In this document: positions 6,734-12,153 of the stretch, in pieces | Layout: each line of letters begins with the position of its first letter | How positions within the stretch are numbered: position 1 is the first letter of the stretch | Assembly (NCBI GenBank): GCA_018679695.1 | Contig: JAHHKH010000352.1 | Span: 1 to 12,153 of the forward strand | Length of the DNA stretch: 12,153 bases | DNA from: Maribacter sp. | GTDB lineage: Bacteria > Bacteroidota > Bacteroidia > Flavobacteriales > Flavobacteriaceae | Direction: 5' to 3' | Notes under the pieces: model-generated | The model's input: only the letters and a program-made list of their open reading frames with translations | What the model was told of the DNA's origin: nothing | Databases searched by the model: none | Position numbers and translations under genes: made by a program

Positions 6734-6768
6734 TATGCAAAACCAATGGTTTTTTGTTTTTTTGCATA
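6734..6768. repeat. Inverted repeat ahead of the PorP-like start codon
   Basis: TATGCAAAA (6734-6742) and TTTTGCATA (6760-6768) are perfect 9-bp arms around a 17-base spacer, ending at the first base of the preferred ATG. Inside lies a second inverted repeat, AAAACC-AAT-GGTTTT (6739-6753), which shares bases with the outer left arm, so the two hairpins exclude each other. It could be an operator or a leader structure that hides the start codon, or chance in AT-rich DNA. Confidence 0.35.
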
Positions 6769-9092
6769 TGCTAAAATCTCGGTTGTCACTTTTGTTTTTC
6801 TTAATCGTATGTGCTATTCAAGCGCAGGAAGTTACGTTACCCTTGGATTTAAGACAGCATAACCTAACCAATTCAAATTCAAGTGTTTTTAATCCTGCTT
6901 TCTCGGCCAATTATGAAAACACACATTCAATTGGTATATGGAGTCGTTGGCAATGGCAAATGGTTGATGGTGATCCAACTACCCTGTTTTTTAATTATAC
7001 GGGTAAATTAAATAGTTCATCATCTATAGGAGGAGGTTTTTTTCAGCACAACACGGGTGTTTTCCTGAATACCGGTGGAGTATTGAATTATGCATATCAA
7101 CATCGGTTCAATGATAGGGCAAGCTTGACCTTCGGGTTGAACTTATTTGGGTATCAACAGGAACTTTCCGATACCCGTTTTCAAATTGACCCTCAAATAC
7201 AATTACCATTATTAGGTACATCAACTAATTTTATTCTACAATTTGCGCCTGGGATTCAGTTTTTCTATGATAGATTCAGTGTAGGCATTGCATCTGAAAA
7301 CTTGTTCGATTATAATGTAACAGAGAAGGAAGGGTATTCACAAAATGGAGATAGAATTGTATTGGGAACAGCGGCATATGACTTTCCAGTCTCAATTTTA
7401 AAATCTGATGATGCTTCGACAATAAGACCAATGCTTTATATAAAGTCAATTCCAGGGTTCGATACCCAGGTAGGACTTAGTACACTATTATCAACCAATA
7501 AATTTTGGGCCCAAACGGGATATAACAGTTTTTACGGAATTTCTATTGGTGGCGGGGGAAGATTTATGAAACATTTATCTTTTGGGGGAATTGTTGAGTT
7601 TGGGACCAAAGCCGATTTAAAAGGAAATGATCCCACTTTTGAATTGGTTACGGCCTATGATTTTGGTGTTTACTCAAAAAGAAAACCAATTGAGTTGAAG
7701 GAGGATGAAGAGGAGAAGGAAGAACTTGAAGAAATTGCCAAGGCTGACGAGTTAAAAGAAGAGTTATCAAAGGCAGAAGCATTGGACTTGGAAAAAGAAG
7801 CCAGGAATCTTGAGAAGGTGCAACGTAAGAAAACAAGGGATTCCCTGGGTATGGCCAAGAAAGAAGCAGTAGCTATGAAGCGAATTTCGAGGCAACAGCG
7901 ATTGGACTCCATTACCACTGCCAAAAAAGAAATGGCCTTAGCTGAAACAAGAAATCGAGAGGAACGAATAAGGTTGGATTCCATTAAGAAAGCCGGGGAA
8001 GCAGGAGCATTGGCCGAAGCACAGCGGCAGGAACTGCAACGAAAAACCGACTCTATCAACACCGCTCAAGTTGCTGCGGAAACAGCCGCCAAGGAAAAAG
8101 AGCGATTGGATCAAATTGCACAACAGAACGAGGAAGATAAGCCTCAAGCAGGTGAAAAATACAAAGAAGTTCTTGATGAGGACGGACTTACTCCTGGATA
8201 CTACTTAATTGCCAATGTTTTTGGAACGAAAAAATATTTTGATGCCTTTATGGCCGATCTTACCAGGAAGGGCCTACAACCTAAATCCTTCTTTAGAAGT
8301 AAGGATAAGTACAATTACGTTTATTTAGAAAGATATAATACCAGCGTCGAGGCAAGAAAAGCAAGGGATAGTAAATTCAATGGTCGTTACCCTGATAAGT
8401 TGTCGATTTATAGGGTTGAGGCCAAAGATTCGCCGACACTTGCTGAGAAAGAAGCTATTGCCGAGGCAAATTTGCGTAAAGAACAGGAGCGCAGAACAGA
8501 TTCAATAAACCAGGCAAAACAAAGAGAGGCCCTTGCTTTAGCGAGAATTTCCAAACAAAGAAGATTGGACTCCATTGCTGCTGCGGACAAAGAAAAGGCT
8601 TTGACCGAAGCTAATAAACGCAGAGAACAAGTTAGGCTCGATTCCCTAAAAAATGCCAAAGAAGCTGAGATAATGGCAGAAGCACAGCGCAAGGAACAAC
8701 AGAGAAAGATCGATTCTATTAACGTAGCCAAAGTAGCTGCAGAAATTAGGGCCAAAGAAGAGGAAAGATTGAAAGAACTTGCTCAACAAACTAAAGAAGA
8801 TAAACCACAGGCTGGCGAGAAATATGAAGAGGTTGTCGCAGAAGATGGTCTGAAACCAGGGTATTATTTGATTGCGAATGTTTTTGGCACGAAAAAATAT
8901 TTTGATGCATTTATGGCTGATCTCACCAAAAAGGGTCTTCAGCCAAAATCATTCCTCAGAAGTCTCAATAATTATAACTATGTATACCTAAATCGGTATG
9001 ATACGATGAGCGAGGCTCGTAGTGCAAGGGATAGCAAGTTTAATGGACGCTATGCAGAAAAGACCTGGATATATAGGGTGGTGGCAAAATAA
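6768..9092 (+). CDS. PorP/SprF-type T9SS barrel protein fused to two helical-SPOR modules
   Basis: The preferred start gives 774 residues opening MLKSRLSLLFFLIVCAIQAQ, a canonical signal peptide. An in-frame ATG at 6735 would add 11 hydrophobic residues and is less likely. Numbered from 6735, residues about 32-312 are a PorP/SprF-like outer-membrane barrel: LPLDLRQHNLTNSNSSVFNPAF, many alternating beta strands, FAPGIQFFYDRFSVGIASENLF and GYNSFYGISIGGGGRF. An acidic linker follows (about 318-340, rich in Glu). Residues 344-564 and 565-785 are two copies of a 221-residue module, each a long charged helix (Arg/Lys/Glu/Ala with repeating DSI/DSL) and a SPOR-like domain beginning GYYLIANVFGTKKYFDAFMA and ending in YRV-x-AK. 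PorP/SprF proteins support T9SS secretion or adhesin display, and SPOR domains bind denuded peptidoglycan glycans. A barrel carrying its own wall tether is inferred. Most family members are only about 300-350 residues. No SprB-like adhesin gene is adjacent. Confidence 0.85.
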   Translation: MLKSRLSLLFFLIVCAIQAQEVTLPLDLRQHNLTNSNSSVFNPAFSANYENTHSIGIWSRWQWQMVDGDPTTLFFNYTGKLNSSSSIGGGFFQHNTGVFLNTGGVLNYAYQHRFNDRASLTFGLNLFGYQQELSDTRFQIDPQIQLPLLGTSTNFILQFAPGIQFFYDRFSVGIASENLFDYNVTEKEGYSQNGDRIVLGTAAYDFPVSILKSDDASTIRPMLYIKSIPGFDTQVGLSTLLSTNKFWAQTGYNSFYGISIGGGGRFMKHLSFGGIVEFGTKADLKGNDPTFELVTAYDFGVYSKRKPIELKEDEEEKEELEEIAKADELKEELSKAEALDLEKEARNLEKVQRKKTRDSLGMAKKEAVAMKRISRQQRLDSITTAKKEMALAETRNREERIRLDSIKKAGEAGALAEAQRQELQRKTDSINTAQVAAETAAKEKERLDQIAQQNEEDKPQAGEKYKEVLDEDGLTPGYYLIANVFGTKKYFDAFMADLTRKGLQPKSFFRSKDKYNYVYLERYNTSVEARKARDSKFNGRYPDKLSIYRVEAKDSPTLAEKEAIAEANLRKEQERRTDSINQAKQREALALARISKQRRLDSIAAADKEKALTEANKRREQVRLDSLKNAKEAEIMAEAQRKEQQRKIDSINVAKVAAEIRAKEEERLKELAQQTKEDKPQAGEKYEEVVAEDGLKPGYYLIANVFGTKKYFDAFMADLTKKGLQPKSFLRSLNNYNYVYLNRYDTMSEARSARDSKFNGRYAEKTWIYRVVAK
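7764..9089 (+). repeat. Tandem in-frame duplication, two units of 663 bp (221 codons)
   Basis: Unit 1 is 7764-8426 and unit 2 is 8427-9089, immediately adjacent and ending at the last sense codon. Equivalent points such as the GGA/GGG codon of GYYLIANVFG (8196 and 8859) are exactly 663 bp apart. The SPOR-like halves are nearly identical in protein but differ at many third codon positions, while the helical halves are looser and contain one compensated single-residue shift. This pattern indicates an old duplication kept by selection on the protein. Confidence 0.85.
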
Positions 9093-9101
9093 GCATACCT
9101 A

Positions 9102-9698
9102 TTATTTCTTAATTTCCTTCTTTACCAATACCTCTAAATAGGCCACTGTATTCATAAGATATTTACGGTCATTGGTAATTGTACTCATTGCTACAGCACC
9201 TTGCAACATGGTATAGAATTGTTTTGCAAATTGAAGTGGTGTGACCGGTAGTCGAAGTTCACTATTGTTCACACCGTTTTCCAAAACAACGGCAATTTTA
9301 CCCTCGATTGTTTTTACGGTTTCACTTGCGGCGGCGGCTAATTGTTTGTTGTTGTGCTGTGCATCCACACCTACCTTTAAAACTGGACAACCACCCATTT
9401 CCTGGGTAAAAATGTCATAGTTTCGATAAAATTTCGTGAGTGAAAAAAGCTTCTCCAATGAATCGCCTTCAATATTCAATCGTTCGTCTATTGCAGCAAG
9501 AAGTTTATTGATGTTAAATTCAAAAGCAGCAAGGGCCAGTGCTTCCTTATTCTCAAAATTACCGTAGAGCGCTCCTTTTGTTAATCCAGTCGCCTCGGTT
9601 AAGTCACTCATACTGGTACCTACATAACCATGTTTGGTAAAAACTGGTGCAACGGTTTCAATAATAAAAGCAGTAGTTCTTTCAGCTTTAGTGGTCAT
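9102..9698 (-). CDS. TetR/AcrR family transcriptional regulator
   Basis: From ATG at 9698 this is 198 residues, normal for TetR repressors. The N-terminal DNA-binding domain has the three-helix pattern with AERTTAFIIETVAPVFTKHG followed by the helix-turn-helix TSMSDLTEATGLTKGALYGNF at about 28-48. The rest is the variable helical ligand-binding and dimerisation domain, with GGCPVL in its middle. A longer reading from 9770 would start inside a terminator stem and add 24 residues without family character, so I reject it. The protein should act as a dimer that represses until a small ligand binds, and the inverted repeat at 9731-9750 is its likely operator. No efflux or enzyme gene is divergent from it, so it probably controls itself and distant targets. 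The ligand is unknown. It converges on the PorP-like gene with 9 bp between stops. Confidence 0.9.
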   Translation of the reverse strand: MTTKAERTTAFIIETVAPVFTKHGYVGTSMSDLTEATGLTKGALYGNFENKEALALAAFEFNINKLLAAIDERLNIEGDSLEKLFSLTKFYRNYDIFTQEMGGCPVLKVGVDAQHNNKQLAAAASETVKTIEGKIAVVLENGVNNSELRLPVTPLQFAKQFYTMLQGAVAMSTITNDRKYLMNTVAYLEVLVKKEIKK

Positions 9699-9730
9699 CT
9701 TATAGCGATTTTCTACGAATATAGAAAAAC

Positions 9731-9750
9731 TATATACTGCATGGTATATA
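9731..9750. promoter_or_regulatory. Candidate TetR operator, TATATAC-N6-GTATATA
   Basis: A perfect 7-bp inverted repeat with a 6-base spacer (TGCATG) lies 32 bases upstream of the tetR start at 9698, between that gene and the clpB terminator. The total length of 20 bp and two-fold symmetry fit sites bound by TetR-family dimers. Position suggests autoregulation. It is the only such perfect repeat I noticed near the gene. Confidence 0.6.
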
Positions 9751-9758
9751 TTGTTGAT

Positions 9759-9792
9759 AAAAAAAGGCATTCGTTTATCGAATGCCTTTTTT
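9759..9792 (-). terminator. Intrinsic terminator of clpB, potentially bidirectional
   Basis: GGCATTCG (9766-9773), a 5-base loop (TTTAT on plus) and CGAATGCC (9779-9786) form an 8-bp stem flanked by 7 A on the left and 6 T on the right. On the minus strand the stem is followed by a run of 7 T, and it begins 15 bases after the clpB stop at 9808. This is a textbook rho-independent terminator. The symmetric flanks would also work on plus-strand transcripts reading through from the PorP-like gene. Confidence 0.88.
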
Positions 9793-9807
9793 GAGGGTGA
9801 TGATGGT

Positions 9808-12153
9808 TTAATTCACCAGTTCACTTTGATTTCTAAAGACCAATTCGTCATCAAAAGAATCTATGAGTACAATGCTATCCGCTTTTATTTTTCCACTTAA
9901 AAGTTCTTTGGATAGGTTATTCAACACTTCTTTCTGAATAACCCTTTTTATGGGCCTAGCACCATATTGTGGGTCATAACCCCTATTGGCAAGATGTACA
10001 ATGGCCTCATCGGTAGCATCAATCGTGATATGTTGTTTATCCAACATTTTTTTCAACAGTTCCAATTGAAGCCTTACAATCTTGGTGATATCCTCTTTGC
10101 TCAATGGTGTGAACATGATTATGTCATCGATCCTATTCAGGAATTCTGGGCGAATGGTCTTTCTCAATAGCCCAAGAACCTCGACCCGTGCAGCTTCTGA
10201 AGCACTATAGATGTCCTTATTGGTTTCAAATTTCTCCTGAATAATATGGCTACCCATATTACTCGTCATGATGATAATGGTATTTTTAAAATCAGCAACC
10301 CTACCTTTATTGTCGGTTAATCTTCCCTCATCAAGCACTTGCAAGAGGATGTTAAAGGTATCGGGATGTGCTTTTTCAATTTCATCCAACAAAACCACTG
10401 AATACGGTTTTCTTCGTACTGCCTCGGTCAATTGTCCGCCTTCATCGTAACCCACATATCCTGGAGGAGCACCAACCAATCTACTTACTGCATGCCTTTC
10501 TTGATATTCGCTCATATCAATTCTTGTCAGGGCATTTTCATCATCGAATAAATAGGCAGCAAGGGTTTTGGCAAGTTCAGTTTTACCAACACCCGTGGTG
10601 CCAAGGAATAAGAAAGATCCTATGGGTTTCTTTGCATCCTGGAGGCCAGCCCTACTTCTTCGAATGGCATCGGATACAGCTTGGATAGCCTCATCTTGAC
10701 CTACCACGCGCTTGTGTAGTACCTCTTCAAGTTTCAGCAATTTTTCCCGCTCGCTCTGCAACATCTTGGTCACAGGAATCCCAGTCCACTTGGCAACCAC
10801 TTCGGCTATGTCCTCATTTGTGACTTCTTCCTTGATAAGGGTATCGCCCTTTTGTTGCTCCATCAACTCATTTTGCAGTACTTCGAGTTTTTCTTGGGCT
10901 TCTTTTATTTTTCCATACCTCAGCTCGGCGACTTTGCCATAGTCTCCGCCACGTTCAGCACGTTCGGCTTCAAGCTTGAAATCCTCAATATCCTGTTTGA
11001 TCTTTTGTATAGAGTCAACTACCGTTTTTTCACTTTCCCACTTGGCAAAAATTTCATTGCGATTTTCCTTTAAATTCGCAAGATCTACGTTCAATAATTT
11101 TAATTTTGCTTGGTCATTTTCCCTTTTTATGGCCTCTATCTCAATCTCCAATTGCATTATCTTTCTATCCAAAACGTCAAGTTCTTCCGGTTTTGAATTG
11201 ATTTCCATGCGAAGTTTCGATGCAGCCTCGTCTATGAGGTCAATGGCCTTATCGGGTAAAAACCGATTTGTAATATAACGCTGTGAAAGCTCTACCGCAG
11301 CAATAACCGCTTCGTCCTTGATACGAACCTTATGGTGTGCTTCGTATTTTTCTTTGATTCCCCTTAGGATAGAAATGGCACTTTCGGTATCTGGCTCGTC
11401 TACCATTACTTTTTGAAACCTTCTTTCCAGGGCCTTATCCTTTTCAAAATACTTTTGGTACTCATCCAAAGTAGTTGCTCCTATTGCCCTTAATTCACCT
11501 CTAGCGAGGGCTGGTTTAAGAATGTTCGCGGCATCCATGGCCCCTTGACCACCGCCTGCACCTACCAAGGTATGGATCTCATCAATAAAGAGTACGATGT
11601 TACCATCGGAAGAGGTAACTTCCTTGATTACTGCTTTCAAACGTTCTTCAAACTCCCCTTTATACTTGGCTCCGGCAATTAAGGCACCCATATCCAAGGA
11701 GTAAATGACCTTATCCTTTAAGTTTTCGGGAATATCACCTTGGATAATTCTATGGGCCAATCCTTCGGCAATAGCAGTTTTACCAACACCGGGCTCCCCA
11801 ACGAGCATAGGGTTGTTTTTGGTTCGTCTTGATAGAATCTGTAAAATACGCCGAATCTCCTCATCCCGTCCTATAACTGGATCCAGTTTACCGCTATCAG
11901 CCATTTTGTTGAGATTTCTGGCATATTTGTCCAAAGAGTTATAGGTTTCTTCAGCACTTTGAGAGGTTACCTTTCCGCCTTTTCGGAGTTCTTCTATGGC
12001 CGCCCTTAAATCTTTCTCAGTAACGCCTTGATCTTTCAGAATTTGAGCAATTTTACTTTTTGACTTTAATATGGCCAGCAATAAATGTTCAATCGAAACG
12101 TATTCATCTTCCATCTTCTTGGCAATAATACCAGCTTCTGTCAAACTTTTACC
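9808..12153 (-). CDS. clpB: ATP-dependent disaggregase ClpB, N-terminus beyond the window
   Basis: An open frame of 781 codons runs to the right edge. The visible protein starts GKSLTEAG inside the Clp N-domain, and by comparison with known ClpB about 87 residues are missing. Numbered from the first visible codon, AAA1 has Walker A GEPGVGKT at 119-126, pore loop AKYKGEFEE near 162-170, Walker B LFIDEIH near 188-194 and arginine fingers ALERRF near 241-246. The coiled-coil middle domain lies at about 325-440. AAA2 has GTTGVGKT at 518-525, pore loop GYVGYDEGG near 565-573 and VVLLDEIE at 586-593. The middle domain separates it from ClpA and matches ClpB over ClpC. ClpB forms cytoplasmic hexamers that thread aggregated proteins for refolding with DnaK. 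An apparent TTG start at 12144 is only an internal Leu codon. A strong terminator follows the stop. Confidence 0.97.
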   Translation of the reverse strand, partial: GKSLTEAGIIAKKMEDEYVSIEHLLLAILKSKSKIAQILKDQGVTEKDLRAAIEELRKGGKVTSQSAEETYNSLDKYARNLNKMADSGKLDPVIGRDEEIRRILQILSRRTKNNPMLVGEPGVGKTAIAEGLAHRIIQGDIPENLKDKVIYSLDMGALIAGAKYKGEFEERLKAVIKEVTSSDGNIVLFIDEIHTLVGAGGGQGAMDAANILKPALARGELRAIGATTLDEYQKYFEKDKALERRFQKVMVDEPDTESAISILRGIKEKYEAHHKVRIKDEAVIAAVELSQRYITNRFLPDKAIDLIDEAASKLRMEINSKPEELDVLDRKIMQLEIEIEAIKRENDQAKLKLLNVDLANLKENRNEIFAKWESEKTVVDSIQKIKQDIEDFKLEAERAERGGDYGKVAELRYGKIKEAQEKLEVLQNELMEQQKGDTLIKEEVTNEDIAEVVAKWTGIPVTKMLQSEREKLLKLEEVLHKRVVGQDEAIQAVSDAIRRSRAGLQDAKKPIGSFLFLGTTGVGKTELAKTLAAYLFDDENALTRIDMSEYQERHAVSRLVGAPPGYVGYDEGGQLTEAVRRKPYSVVLLDEIEKAHPDTFNILLQVLDEGRLTDNKGRVADFKNTIIIMTSNMGSHIIQEKFETNKDIYSASEAARVEVLGLLRKTIRPEFLNRIDDIIMFTPLSKEDITKIVRLQLELLKKMLDKQHITIDATDEAIVHLANRGYDPQYGARPIKRVIQKEVLNNLSKELLSGKIKADSIVLIDSFDDELVFRNQSELVN

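Noticed and set aside
6735..6767. ATG at 6735 as start of the PorP-like protein.
   Set aside because: The extra 11 residues are hydrophobic and lack a positive n-region, while the ATG at 6768 gives a normal signal peptide. Kept as an alternative only.
7648..8062. Minus-strand open frames opposite the PorP-like gene's helical region, rich in Ser and Phe.
   Set aside because: They are mirror images of Glu/Lys/Ala-rich codons of the real gene, have no start signal or family features, and similar shadows recur at 8408-8755 opposite the duplicated unit.
7839..8720. The regular DNA periodicity of the helical region as a CRISPR-like or satellite array.
   Set aside because: The period is in the protein (22-24 codons), the bases vary strongly at third positions, and it lies in one uninterrupted reading frame.
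9699..9770. Upstream extension of the TetR gene to an ATG at 9770.
   Set aside because: That ATG sits inside the stem of the clpB terminator, the added residues have no TetR character, and the operator candidate would fall within the coding region. ATG at 9698 gives the usual TetR N-terminus.
10368..10688. Plus-strand open frame of 106 residues within clpB.
   Set aside because: It is antisense to the conserved AAA2 domain of ClpB and has no independent coding signal.
12142..12144. TTG at 12144 as the true start of a short ClpB.
   Set aside because: The frame continues open to the window edge with GKS before it, and the N-domain would be cut in the middle. It is an internal Leu codon of a gene truncated by the window.

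Overview
The window reads as ordinary, AT-rich chromosome of a member of the Bacteroidota, most likely the family Flavobacteriaceae. The reasons are a PorP/SprF-type outer-membrane protein of the type IX secretion/gliding machinery, small lipoproteins with short Bacteroidota-style lipoboxes, candidate promoters of the TTG-N19-TAnnTTTG class, genes mostly without a Shine-Dalgarno sequence, and protein variants (Pcm, SmpB, DUF6503, DUF1015) that look flavobacterial. I see no rRNA, tRNA, CRISPR array, insertion sequence or prophage gene.

Layout. Positions 1-4016 hold five minus-strand genes spaced 5-22 bp apart, almost certainly one operon. In transcription order they are a Gfo/Idh/MocA oxidoreductase, a 3-hydroxybutyryl-CoA dehydrogenase, a DUF1015 protein, the PLP-homeostasis protein (YggS/PLPBP) and a DnaQ-type exonuclease cut by the left edge. 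A divergent intergenic region (about 4044-4164) separates this operon from plus-strand pcm, which uses a TTG start. pcm converges on smpB, and smpB has a clear candidate promoter very close to its start codon. Two small lipoprotein genes follow: a DUF6503 protein on plus and a SixA-like histidine phosphatase on minus. They converge and overlap by 23 bp at their 3' ends.

The most unusual gene is at 6768-9092. It encodes a PorP/SprF-like barrel followed by a long charged helical region and two SPOR-like C-terminal domains. The helix plus SPOR module is duplicated as a tandem repeat of exactly 221 codons. Convergent to it, 9 bp away, is a TetR-family regulator with a perfect inverted repeat (TATATAC-N6-GTATATA) just upstream, a likely operator. 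Beyond a strong hairpin terminator (9759-9792) is clpB, which runs off the right edge without its first roughly 87 codons.

Functional reading: most genes serve housekeeping or protein quality control (ClpB disaggregase, SmpB ribosome rescue, Pcm repair, PLP homeostasis). The envelope-related part comprises the two lipoproteins and the PorP-SPOR fusion. I do not see a discrete new defence or mobile system. The best candidate for something under-described is the PorP-SPOR fusion with its nested repeats, which suggests a T9SS-type barrel carrying its own peptidoglycan tether.
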